Assembly (NCBI GenBank): GCA_028285485.1
Contig: JANQPC010000051.1
Coordinates: 1-64,000, forward strand
Source: Paracoccaceae bacterium
GTDB lineage: Bacteria; Pseudomonadota; Alphaproteobacteria; Rhodobacterales; Rhodobacteraceae
DNA: 64,000 bases
Reading direction: 5' to 3'
The position numbers and the translations under genes were made by a program. How positions within the stretch are numbered: the first letter of the stretch is position 1; each line of letters begins with the position of its first letter. Positions 35,066 through 43,183 of this stretch are shown one piece after another. The notes under the pieces were generated by a model. That model saw nothing but the letters and a program-made list of their open reading frames with translations. It did no database searches and was not told the DNA's origin.

Positions 35066-35914
35066 ATGCGGGGCTTTCCGGAGTATTTCACGATCTGGCA
35101 CATTGCGGGCCACTACGCGCTGCGCCTGATGGCCTATCTGGTGCTGGGCTTCCTGATCCTGCCGATCCTTGTGATCATCCCGCTTTCCTTCAATGCCGAG
35201 CCGTTTTTTACCTTCACGCAAGGGATGCTGGCGCTGGATCCGGATGCCTATTCGCTGCGCTGGTACGAAGAGATCGTGACGGATCAGAAATGGACGCTGG
35301 CGATCCGCAACAGCTTCATCATCGGCGTGGCCGCCGCGATCCTCGCCACCGTTCTGGGCACGGTCGCCGCCGTGGGCCTTGCCTCGCCGTGGATGCCGTT
35401 CAAGCGGCTGATCACGGCGCTGCTCTTGTCGCCAATGATCGTGCCGCTGATCATCATCGCGGCGGGGATGTTCTTTTTCTACACCAATTTCGGGCTTGTC
35501 GGCACCTATCCGGGCCTCATCATCGCCCATGCTGCGCTGGGCGTGCCCTTCGTGATCATCACGGTAACGGCCACGCTTGCGGGCTTTGACCGCTCGCTGT
35601 TCAGCGCAGGGCTCAGCCTCGGCGCTTCTCCCGTGAAGGTGTTCTGGGATGTGGTGATCCCGCTTATCCGGCCCGGGGTGATCTCGGGCGGGCTTTTTGC
35701 CTTCGTGACCTCGTTTGACGAGGTGGTGCTTGTGCTCTTCCTCGCCGGGCCCGAACAGCGCACGATCCCGCGGCAGATGTTTTCGGGGCTGCGCGAGCAG
35801 ATCAACCCGACGATCCTGGCGGTGGCCACGCTGCTTGTGGTGCTGTCGATGGCGCTTCTGGTGACACTGGAGATCTTGCGGCGCCGGTCAGAGCGATTGC
35901 GGGGCGCGGGGTAG
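35066..35914 (+). CDS. ABC transporter permease (PotC-like)
   Basis: 282 residues with about six membrane segments and the EAA-loop pattern FSAGLSLGASPVKVFWDVVIPLIRPG around 176-201. It starts three bases after the previous stop and completes the Pot-type transporter (ATPase, receptor, two permeases). The next gene is in the same direction after about 100 bases, including a separate operator. Confidence 0.9.
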   Translation: MRGFPEYFTIWHIAGHYALRLMAYLVLGFLILPILVIIPLSFNAEPFFTFTQGMLALDPDAYSLRWYEEIVTDQKWTLAIRNSFIIGVAAAILATVLGTVAAVGLASPWMPFKRLITALLLSPMIVPLIIIAAGMFFFYTNFGLVGTYPGLIIAHAALGVPFVIITVTATLAGFDRSLFSAGLSLGASPVKVFWDVVIPLIRPGVISGGLFAFVTSFDEVVLVLFLAGPEQRTIPRQMFSGLREQINPTILAVATLLVVLSMALLVTLEILRRRSERLRGAG

Positions 35915-35980
35915 GGCGGGGCTTTCCCGCGGCCCCGGGTTCTGCAGCCAGACCTGCCGCCCCGAAACCGGCAAAGCGCT

Positions 35981-35998
35981 TGACTGACCGATCAGTCA
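35981..35998. promoter_or_regulatory. TetR-type operator palindrome
   Basis: TGACTGACCGATCAGTCA is a 7+7 inverted repeat around four bases, typical of TetR-family sites. It begins just inside a TTGACT that could serve as a -35 element, and it lies 17 bases before the tetR start, so autoregulation is likely. Confidence 0.75.
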
Positions 35999-36015
35999 GT
36001 GTGATCTTCCCGCCC

Positions 36016-36681
36016 ATGGGAGGCGCTGAGAAAGCGACAGAACCGGCCGTCAGCGACGCGCTCGCAAACATTCTGCGCGCCGCCGAGGTTGAGTTTGCCG
36101 AGAAGGGCTTTGAAGGCGCCGGGATGAAGGCGCTCGCGCTGCGCGCTGGCGTCAGCCAATCGCTGTTGCACTATCACTTCGGCTCGAAAGACAACCTCTA
36201 TGCCGCGGTGATCTGCGAACGTTCGCGGCTGATCAACGAGGATCGGCTGATCCGCCTGCGGGTGATCGATCCCAAGAGCCAGGGCGCACTTGCGCTGATC
36301 TTCGAGGCGCTCTTCGTGCCCGCGCTTGGCCCGCTTGGCGGCGGGCGCGCCTATGCCCGGATTTTCGCGGGGCTCATCGCGGGGAACGCGCGCGATCAGG
36401 CGCTGGTCAGGGAATTCTACGATCCCACGGCGCAGGAGTTCATTCGCGCCATCGTGGCCGCGATGCCCGGCCTCGCCCCCACGGATGCCGCGCGCATCTA
36501 CCAGTTTGCGCTGGGCGTTCTCGCCTCGGTCATCGCGCGCGATGGGCGCGCAGAGCGGCTGGCCGGCGATGCCGCCCCCAAACCCGACGATACGCACCTT
36601 GTGCGCCAGCTTACGGATTTTGCCGTGGGCGGCGCCGAAGCCATTGCAAAGACAACGAAAAACCAAGGGAGGATTGAATGA
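36016..36681 (+). CDS. TetR-family transcriptional regulator
   Basis: 221 residues from the ATG at 36016. The HTH lies at about 38-57 (MKALALRAGVSQSLLHYHFGSKDNLY), and a ligand-binding domain follows. Upstream TTG and GTG codons would place coding sequence over the operator, so they are less likely; no ribosome site precedes the ATG, and a start near 36014 would make the message nearly leaderless. The stop overlaps the next start (ATGA). It probably controls the TRAP/cyclase/BKACE genes that follow and may also control the ABC genes before it. Confidence 0.8.
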   Translation: MGGAEKATEPAVSDALANILRAAEVEFAEKGFEGAGMKALALRAGVSQSLLHYHFGSKDNLYAAVICERSRLINEDRLIRLRVIDPKSQGALALIFEALFVPALGPLGGGRAYARIFAGLIAGNARDQALVREFYDPTAQEFIRAIVAAMPGLAPTDAARIYQFALGVLASVIARDGRAERLAGDAAPKPDDTHLVRQLTDFAVGGAEAIAKTTKNQGRIE

Positions 36682-37736
36682 ACAAGACCTGTAAGGCGGC
36701 AGCCCTGTCGCTGGCCCTCGCGCTGCCCGCGGCAGCCCAGGCCCAAGATTTCAACGCCACCGTGGCGGCCGGCCATCCCGGCGTGTTCCGCTGGGTGAAG
36801 ATGGTGGATGAAGCCTTTGCACCCGCCATTGCCACCGCGCTGGAGGGCACGGGCTATAGCGTAACCATCGATGGCCAATATGGCGGGGCCATCGCCAAGG
36901 TGGGCGATGAGCTTGAAACGGTTGAGGCGGGTTTGGCCGAGATTGGCATCTGTCAGAGCCTGTTCGACCCGGCGAAGCTCTCGGTGCAGAACGTCACTTA
37001 CTACACCCCGTTTGTGAGCGACGATCCGCGGCTTGTCTCAGACCTCCTGCATCGGCTGCATGTGGAAGACGAGCGGATGACGGCGGCTTACGCGGAAAAC
37101 GGCGTTGTCTATCTTGGCGCTCCCGTGAGCATCGATGACTACCTGTTGATGACCACCTTCCCGGTGGAAAGCCTTGCCGATCTTGACGGCCGCAAGATCG
37201 CGGCGCCGGGGCCGGCGATCAACTGGCTGTCGGGCACGGGGGCCGTAGGTGTCTCCGGCAACCTGACGACCTATTACAACGAGATGCAATCGGGGGTGTA
37301 TGACGGCGTGATCGTTTTTGCCTCGGCAGCGTTGCCGGGCAAGCTTTACGAGGTGGCACCCTATGTCACGCGCGCAGGGCTTGGCGCCCAGTTCGCGGGC
37401 GCGCTCTGCGCCAATCAGGATTGGTATGACGGGTTGCCCGAAGAGGTGCGGGCCGCGCTGCACACCGGCGCGGATGCCGCGGAAGAGTGGTATGTTTCCG
37501 CACTCGAAGCAGCGGTGGAGACCTCGTTCACCGTGATGGGCGAGAACGGCGCCACGATCACCGATGCCAGTGACGAAATGCGCGCGGCCTGGGCGACAGG
37601 CATGGAGAACGCGGCCAAGACCTGGGCGGAAGAGCTTGATGCGCGGGGCGTGCCGGGCTCGGAAGTGCTTTCGCTTTACATGGACGCGATGCGCGATGCA
37701 GGCGCTACCCCGCTGCGTGATTGGGATCGCGAGTGA
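36678..37736 (+). CDS. TRAP transporter substrate-binding protein
   Basis: 352 residues with an ordinary Sec signal (about 1-22, cleavage near AQAQDF). It is a DctP-type periplasmic receptor; segments such as GLAEIGICQSLFDPAKLSVQNVTYYTPFVSDD are family-like. It overlaps the tetR stop and is followed at once by DctQ and DctM subunits. The ligand is unknown. The downstream cyclase and BKACE suggest a carboxylic acid that is opened and cut. Confidence 0.8.
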   Translation: MNKTCKAAALSLALALPAAAQAQDFNATVAAGHPGVFRWVKMVDEAFAPAIATALEGTGYSVTIDGQYGGAIAKVGDELETVEAGLAEIGICQSLFDPAKLSVQNVTYYTPFVSDDPRLVSDLLHRLHVEDERMTAAYAENGVVYLGAPVSIDDYLLMTTFPVESLADLDGRKIAAPGPAINWLSGTGAVGVSGNLTTYYNEMQSGVYDGVIVFASAALPGKLYEVAPYVTRAGLGAQFAGALCANQDWYDGLPEEVRAALHTGADAAEEWYVSALEAAVETSFTVMGENGATITDASDEMRAAWATGMENAAKTWAEELDARGVPGSEVLSLYMDAMRDAGATPLRDWDRE

Positions 37737-38275
37737 GCCTGCCGGATCGCCCGGCGCCAGCCGCGCCGGGCATTGCCCTGAGGGCGCTTGATGCGCTGAC
37801 GGCGGGGGCCAATGTGGCCGGATCGGCGCTGATCCTCGCGCTTGTTGCCCTGATCGCGGCGGATGTGGCAGGGCGCAACCTTCTTGGCGCGGCGGTCTCC
37901 GGCGTGCCCGAGATGGTTTCGCTCTCGATCGTGGCGATTGTGTTCCTGCAAGCGCCGCAAGCGCTCCGGGCAGGGCGCTTTACCCGCAGCGATGGCGTGA
38001 TCGATGCGCTTCATGCCCGCGTTCCGGGCCTCGCACGGGCGCTGGAGACGGTGTTTGACCTTATCGGTATCGGCGTTGTCTCGGCGATCCTCTACACCCA
38101 TTGGCCGATTTTCGTCCGGTCCTGGGAGCGGGGCGATTTCGTGGGTGCTGTGGGCGACTTCACCGCGCCCATCTGGCCCGTCAAGGCCATGCTGGCGCTT
38201 GGGGCCGCGCTTCTGGCGCTGCAGTTTCTGGCGCGGATCATCCGCCGCTACCGGGGGCCCGATGACGCCGTTTGA
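37733..38275 (+). CDS. TRAP transporter small membrane subunit (DctQ type)
   Basis: 180 residues from GTG 37733, overlapping the receptor stop (GTGA). About four membrane segments are seen. The start of the next gene overlaps this one by 14 bases. The segment AADVAGRNLLGAAVSGVPEMV is typical of the family. Confidence 0.8.
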   Translation: MSLPDRPAPAAPGIALRALDALTAGANVAGSALILALVALIAADVAGRNLLGAAVSGVPEMVSLSIVAIVFLQAPQALRAGRFTRSDGVIDALHARVPGLARALETVFDLIGIGVVSAILYTHWPIFVRSWERGDFVGAVGDFTAPIWPVKAMLALGAALLALQFLARIIRRYRGPDDAV

Positions 38276-39572
38276 CATCGGATTGATGGCGCTGGGGGCG
38301 ATGGGGCTACTGGTGCTTCTCGGCCTCTACGTGCCGATTGCGCTGATCGCCTGCTCCTTCGTGGGCGTCTGGGCAATCAAGGGATCGCCCGTGCTGGCCT
38401 CGAAGATGCTGGGGCTTGCGGCGAACGATGCGATCTCATCCTATTTCTTCGGGGTCGTGCCGCTTTTTGTGCTGATGGGCTTTGTTGTCAGCGAAAGTGG
38501 GATGGGGCGGGATGCGTTTGACGTGGCCAATGCCATGTTCCGCCGCATCAAGGGCGGGCTTGGCGTGGGCACCATCGCGGCCAACACGATCTTTGCCGCC
38601 ATCACCGGCATCTCGATTGCCTCGGCCGCCGTGTTCACGAAAATCGCGGTGCCGGAACTGCGCCGCCATGGCTATGGCGCGCGGTTCTCGGTGGGTGTCG
38701 TGGCCGGATCTTCCGTGTTGGGAATGCTGATCCCGCCCTCGCTTCTGCTGATCCTTTTCGGGCTACTCACCGAACAAAGCATTGGCGATCTCTTTCTGGC
38801 CGGGATCGGGCCGGGGCTTTTGCTCGCCGCGCTGTTTGGCATCGGCACCATCGTCATGGCGCATCTGGCGCCGGGCTTTGTGGGCGAGCGGCTGGGGCAG
38901 AGCGAGGAGGCGCTATCCCGCCGCGCGCTTCTTGCCAAGGGCCTGCCGATCACCGGGCTGATCGCGCTGGTGCTGGGCGGCATCTATGCGGGCTTCTTCA
39001 CGCCGGTGGAGGCCGGGGCGGTGGGCACCGTGGCGGCCCTGCTGATCGGGTTCGCGAAGGGCACGCTTACGCTCAAGGGCTTCTGGCGGATCCTGGTGGA
39101 AACCGGGCTGGTGACTGCCTCTGTCTGTTTCCTGATCATCGCGGCGCAGATGTATTCGCGCACGCTGGCCTTTTCGGGCCTGCCCGATAGTTTCGGCGCG
39201 GTGGTCACCGGGCTCGAACTGGGGCTGATCGGGCTGATCTGCATCTATGTGCTGGTGGTGATCCTCTTCGGGATGATCCTCGACAGTTCTTCCATCATGC
39301 TGATCCTCGTGCCGCTGATGCTGCCCATCGTGCAGCCGATGGGGGTGGATCTGATCTGGTTCGGGATCGTCACCGTGATCGCGGTGGAAATCGGGCTTCT
39401 CACGCCCCCCTTCGGCATATCCGTCTACGTGATCAAATCCACCCTTGATGATGCGCAGATCCGGCTGGCCGATATCTTTCTGGGTGCCGCGCCGTTTGCG
39501 CTGATGATGCTTGTTTGCCTGGCTGCGGTGATTGCCTTCCCGGTGATCGCCACCGGGCTTGTTGGCCGATAG
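38262..39572 (+). CDS. TRAP transporter large permease (DctM type)
   Basis: 436 residues. The correct start is the ATG at 38262, giving MTPFDIGLMALGAMG; earlier in-frame sequence is shadow of the DctQ gene. The DctM pattern is present (FVVSESGMGRDAFDVANAMF, TGISIASAAVFTKIAVPELRR, GVVAGSSVLGMLIPPSLLL). It is an inner-membrane carrier of the same importer. Confidence 0.9.
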   Translation: MTPFDIGLMALGAMGLLVLLGLYVPIALIACSFVGVWAIKGSPVLASKMLGLAANDAISSYFFGVVPLFVLMGFVVSESGMGRDAFDVANAMFRRIKGGLGVGTIAANTIFAAITGISIASAAVFTKIAVPELRRHGYGARFSVGVVAGSSVLGMLIPPSLLLILFGLLTEQSIGDLFLAGIGPGLLLAALFGIGTIVMAHLAPGFVGERLGQSEEALSRRALLAKGLPITGLIALVLGGIYAGFFTPVEAGAVGTVAALLIGFAKGTLTLKGFWRILVETGLVTASVCFLIIAAQMYSRTLAFSGLPDSFGAVVTGLELGLIGLICIYVLVVILFGMILDSSSIMLILVPLMLPIVQPMGVDLIWFGIVTVIAVEIGLLTPPFGISVYVIKSTLDDAQIRLADIFLGAAPFALMMLVCLAAVIAFPVIATGLVGR

Positions 39573-39581
39573 GAGGCGCCA

Positions 39582-40358
39582 GTGCCGCGACGATTTGTTG
39601 ATCTCTCAGTTGCGCTAGAGGCCGATATCGCCTCGGACCCGCCGATCATGCTGCCCGAGATCGAATATATGAGCCATGCCGATACCGCCGAGCAGGTGAT
39701 GGGGTTCTTCCCCGGCCTTGCGCGGGAGGATCTGCCGCAGGGCGAAGGCTGGGCGGTGGAGCGGCTGAACATTTACACGCATAACGGCACCCATCTCGAC
39801 GCGCCCTATCACCACCATTCCACGATGGATGGCGGCAAGCGCGCGATCACCATCGATGAGGTGCCCCTTGAATGGTGCTTCAATCCCGGCGTGAAGCTCG
39901 ATTTCCGCCATTTCGAGGATGGCTATCTCGTCACCCCCGATGACATCGATGCCGAACTGGCGCGGATCGGCCATGTGCTTTCGCCACTCGATATCGTGCT
40001 CGTCAACACCTCTGCCGCGGCCCGTTACGGCAAGCCCGATTACGTCGCCAAGGGCTGTGGCATGGGGCGGGCGGCCACGCTGCATCTGCTGGAACAAGGC
40101 GTGCGGCTTACCGGTACGGATGCGTGGAGCTGGGATGCGCCGTTTTCGATCACAGCCGCGCGCTATGCCGAAACCGGGGATGCGGGGCTGATCTGGGAGG
40201 GCCACCGCGCCAGCATGAATATCGGCTATTGCCACCTGGAAAAGATCGCCAATCTCGATCAGCTGCCGGGCACCGGATTTCTGGTGTCCTGCTTCCCCTA
40301 CAAGATCAAAGGCGCCTCTGCCGGGTTCACCCGGGCCGTGGCCATATTCGAGGAGTAG
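39582..40358 (+). CDS. Cyclase-family hydrolase (kynurenine-formamidase type)
   Basis: 258 residues from GTG 39582 with AGGAGG 6 bases upstream. The metal-binding motif H-x-G-T-H-x-D-x-P-x-H is complete: His67, His71, Asp73 and His77. Enzymes of this fold hydrolyse amides or lactone-like rings and bind zinc or manganese. The position between the TRAP permease and a BKACE gene suggests that it opens or deformylates the imported compound. The reaction is not known. Confidence 0.8.
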   Translation: MPRRFVDLSVALEADIASDPPIMLPEIEYMSHADTAEQVMGFFPGLAREDLPQGEGWAVERLNIYTHNGTHLDAPYHHHSTMDGGKRAITIDEVPLEWCFNPGVKLDFRHFEDGYLVTPDDIDAELARIGHVLSPLDIVLVNTSAAARYGKPDYVAKGCGMGRAATLHLLEQGVRLTGTDAWSWDAPFSITAARYAETGDAGLIWEGHRASMNIGYCHLEKIANLDQLPGTGFLVSCFPYKIKGASAGFTRAVAIFEE

Positions 40359-40361
40359 ACC

Positions 40362-41291
40362 ATGGCCAAAACCATCATCACCTGCGCGATCACCGGGGCG
40401 GTGCATACGCCCACCATGTCGGACCATCTGCCGGTGCATCCCGACACAATCGCCGAACAGGCCATCGCGGCGGCAGAGGCGGGGGCGGCGATCATCCATC
40501 TGCATGCCCGCAACCCCGAGAATGGCGCGCCCTCGGTGGATCCGGCGCATTTCGAGCCCTTTCTGGGGCGGATCAAACAATCCACCAATGCGGTGATCAA
40601 CATCTCCACCGGGGGCAACCCGGTGATGACAGTGGCCGAACGCCTGCCGCCGGCGCTGACCTTCAGCCCCGAGATGTGCAGCCTCAACATGGGATCGATG
40701 AATTTCGCCCTGCACCCGCTGGCCGAGCGCTACGACAGCTGGAAAGAGCCTTGGGAAGAGGGCTATATCCGCGCCTCGGAAGGCAACATCTTTCGCAACA
40801 CCTTCACCGATATCCGCATGATCGCCGAGCAGCTTGGCGGCGGGGAACACCGGGTGAAGTTCGAACATGAATGCTACGATGTGGGGCATCTCTATAACCT
40901 CAAGTTCTGCCTGGATCGGGGGCTTTTTCACGCGCCGATCTTCCTGCAATTCGTGATGGGCATCCTTGGCGGGATCTCGGCCGAGCTCGACAACCTGATG
41001 TTCATGAAGCAAACCGCCGACAAGCTCTTTGGCGACAGCTACCAATGGTCGGTCATCGGGGCGGGGGCGCAGCAGATGAAGCTGGCTTCGGTGGGCGCGC
41101 TGATGGGCGGGCATGTGCGCGTGGGGCTTGAGGATTCGCTCTATATCGCGCGGGGCGAGCTTGCCACGTCCAACGCCCAGCAAGTGGCCAAGATCCGGCG
41201 CATTCTGGAAGAGCAGGGCAATGCGGTGGCCACGCCTGACGAAGCGCGCGCCGTGCTGGGGCTAAAAGGCGCCGATCGGGTGGCGTTCTGA
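40362..41291 (+). CDS. BKACE-family beta-keto acid cleavage enzyme (TRAP operon)
   Basis: 309 residues. Zinc ligands are His46 and His48 (IIHLHARNPENG); GGHVRVGLEDSLYI supplies Glu, Arg and Asp of the active site. It starts three bases after the cyclase stop. This copy looks like the classical family form. With acetyl-CoA it would cut a beta-keto acid to acetoacetate and an acyl-CoA. The keto acid is unknown but is probably made from the TRAP substrate by the cyclase. Confidence 0.85.
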   Translation: MAKTIITCAITGAVHTPTMSDHLPVHPDTIAEQAIAAAEAGAAIIHLHARNPENGAPSVDPAHFEPFLGRIKQSTNAVINISTGGNPVMTVAERLPPALTFSPEMCSLNMGSMNFALHPLAERYDSWKEPWEEGYIRASEGNIFRNTFTDIRMIAEQLGGGEHRVKFEHECYDVGHLYNLKFCLDRGLFHAPIFLQFVMGILGGISAELDNLMFMKQTADKLFGDSYQWSVIGAGAQQMKLASVGALMGGHVRVGLEDSLYIARGELATSNAQQVAKIRRILEEQGNAVATPDEARAVLGLKGADRVAF

Positions 41292-41788
41292 TGGCTGTGG
41301 ATCAACCCAAGGAGCCGCTCACCGTAACCTTCGTCTGCAAGGGGCAGGCGGTGGGCAAGATGCGCAATGAGCTTGATGTGAAGATGACCGAACCGATGGT
41401 GGAGCAGTTTGCGCTGGCAAGCGATGAGGGCCCGTTTCATGGTGGCGATGCCACCGCGCCGCCGCCGCTTGCGCTTTTCGTGGGCGGGCTCACGGGCTGT
41501 ATCGTGACCCAGCTGCGCGCCTTTGCGAAGCGGATGGAGGTGGAGATCACCGATCTGCGGGTGGAGACGACCGTGCGCTGGGGGTGGGAGCCGAAGGGGC
41601 GGATCTACGAGACCCACCCCAAATCCTTCGATATCGATGTGTTTCTGGAAAGCCCCTCGGCGCTTGAGGATCAGATCGGCCTGATCCAGGCGGCGCGGAA
41701 AGGATGTTTCGTGGAGCAAACGCTGGGGCGGGCCAACACGATCTCGCACCGGATCCGCACGCCCTCGGGCTTCGCGCGGGTGGAGTAG
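41291..41788 (+). CDS. OsmC-family protein
   Basis: 165 residues. The two family Cys are visible: Cys70 (GGLTGCIVTQLRAFAKRM) and Cys139 (KGCFVEQTLGRAN). OsmC-type proteins reduce organic peroxides or act on thiols. It starts at the last base of the BKACE stop. It may protect against a reactive by-product in the same pathway, but its role here is not shown. It ends four bases before the convergent hydroxypyruvate-isomerase-like gene. Confidence 0.75.
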   Translation: MAVDQPKEPLTVTFVCKGQAVGKMRNELDVKMTEPMVEQFALASDEGPFHGGDATAPPPLALFVGGLTGCIVTQLRAFAKRMEVEITDLRVETTVRWGWEPKGRIYETHPKSFDIDVFLESPSALEDQIGLIQAARKGCFVEQTLGRANTISHRIRTPSGFARVE

Positions 41789-41792
41789 GGCG

Positions 41793-42536
41793 CTAGCGCC
41801 TGAGGTTGCCGAGCCAGGCGCCAATCGCGGCATCGGGCGCCTTGAACTCCGCACCAAGAGGCGCGGCCCAGCCAAGCGTTTCGAGGTGAGCGTAGATCGC
41901 CGTGTAGTTCACCTCGCCATGGTCGGGCGTACCACGGTCGGGAACAGCGGCGATCTGGATATGGCCGATGATCGGCAGAAGCTCAGTCAGCCGGGTGGTG
42001 ATATCCCCCTCCGTGCGGCCCACATGGTAGCAATCGAACATCAGCCGCAGGTTCGGCAGGGCGAGATCTTCGATGATGCCGCGCGCCTGATCGGTGGTGC
42101 GCAAGAAATACCCCGGCGCATCGTGGCGGTTCAGGGGTTCGATGAGGATCGTGCGGCCGGTCTGATCGCAGGCGAAGCGGAGGTTTTCCTCGAACGCCCG
42201 CTGCGCCCCGGGCCCCTCGGCAAACCCCGCCATGACGTGGATCGCGCTGGCATCGGTGGCGTCTGCATATTGAATCGCTTGCGTGATTGCGGCACGGGCC
42301 TCGCCCTCGCGGCCCGGAAGCGCCGCGAGCCCGTTTTCGCCCGGCGCGCCGCGGATCGTATTGAGCCCGAGAAGGGGCAAGCCTGTGGTGGCGAGTGCGG
42401 CGCGCGTCTCTTCAGCGGGCACGGCATAGGGCCAATGGCACTCCACCGCTTCGAAGCCCGCTTCATGCGCCCTGTGAATGGCATCGGGCAAGGCCAAGCT
42501 ATTCCACAGAAATCCAAGGTTGGCGGAGAATTTCAT
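41793..42536 (-). CDS. otnI: 2-Oxo-tetronate isomerase
   Basis: 247 residues, hydroxypyruvate isomerase-type TIM barrel: MKFSANLGFLWNSLALPDAI at the start and a metal-binding ILIEPLNRHD near 144-153. OtnI interconverts 2-oxo- and 3-oxo-tetronate in four-carbon acid sugar catabolism. Overlap with the otnC stop (ATGA) and the neighbouring otnK support this over plain hydroxypyruvate isomerase. It is last in the ltnD-otnK-otnC-otnI order. Confidence 0.88.
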   Translation of the reverse strand: MKFSANLGFLWNSLALPDAIHRAHEAGFEAVECHWPYAVPAEETRAALATTGLPLLGLNTIRGAPGENGLAALPGREGEARAAITQAIQYADATDASAIHVMAGFAEGPGAQRAFEENLRFACDQTGRTILIEPLNRHDAPGYFLRTTDQARGIIEDLALPNLRLMFDCYHVGRTEGDITTRLTELLPIIGHIQIAAVPDRGTPDHGEVNYTAIYAHLETLGWAAPLGAEFKAPDAAIGAWLGNLRR

Positions 42537-43183
42537 CACGCCTCCCAATCGACGTTGAACTTCGTCACAACGCGCGCAACCTGATCTTCGGTAAGTGCCG
42601 TCACCTCCACGCCGCGTAGCATGAGCGCAAGCCTGGCGGTGGCCTCAAGTTCTTCAATCGCGTTGCAGGCGGCCTCCACGGTTTTGCCCGCCACGACCGG
42701 CCCATGATTGGCCAGCATCACGGCAGCGCGCTTTCCTGCGAGCCCGCGCACCGCCTCGCCCATCGCCGGATCGCCGGGTAAAAAGAAGGGCAGAAGCTTC
42801 ACGCGACCCAAGAGCATCACCGCGTAAGGCGTTAAGGGCGGGAGGAAGTTATCCTCATCGCGTTCCGGCAGGAGCGAGAGCGCCACGGAATGGCAGGAAT
42901 GCAGATGCACCACCGCGCCTGCCGTGCTGCGGGTTTCGTAAAACGCGGTGTGGAGCGGCATTTCCTTGGTGGGCGGATCGCCCTCGATCTGGCGCCCATC
43001 TGCATCGAACCGGCTGAGCCGCGCGGGATCGAGGCGCCCGAAGCTGGTGCCGGTGGGCGAGACGAGGAGGCCGCCATCCTCGGTGCGCGCCGAGATGTTG
43101 CCTGTGGAGCCATGGGTGAGCCCGCGATCGAAAAGGGATTGGGCGAGCAGGCAGATCTGCTCGCGGAGCTTCACGTCGCTCAT
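42536..43183 (-). CDS. otnC: 3-Oxo-tetronate 4-phosphate decarboxylase (class II aldolase type)
   Basis: 215 residues. The class II aldolase fold is shown by TGNISARTEDGGLLVSPTGT near 25-45, MPLHTAFYETRS and VVHLHSCHSVALS with the zinc His. OtnC removes CO2 from 3-oxo-tetronate 4-phosphate to give dihydroxyacetone phosphate. It overlaps otnK by four bases and is co-transcribed. The start is the ATG at 43183. Confidence 0.9.
   Translation of the reverse strand: MSDVKLREQICLLAQSLFDRGLTHGSTGNISARTEDGGLLVSPTGTSFGRLDPARLSRFDADGRQIEGDPPTKEMPLHTAFYETRSTAGAVVHLHSCHSVALSLLPERDEDNFLPPLTPYAVMLLGRVKLLPFFLPGDPAMGEAVRGLAGKRAAVMLANHGPVVAGKTVEAACNAIEELEATARLALMLRGVEVTALTEDQVARVVTKFNVDWEA

Noticed and set aside
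35980-36015. TTG or GTG start for the TetR gene
   Set aside because: The added residues would be encoded by the operator itself and are not part of the HTH domain; the ATG at 36016 is more sensible.
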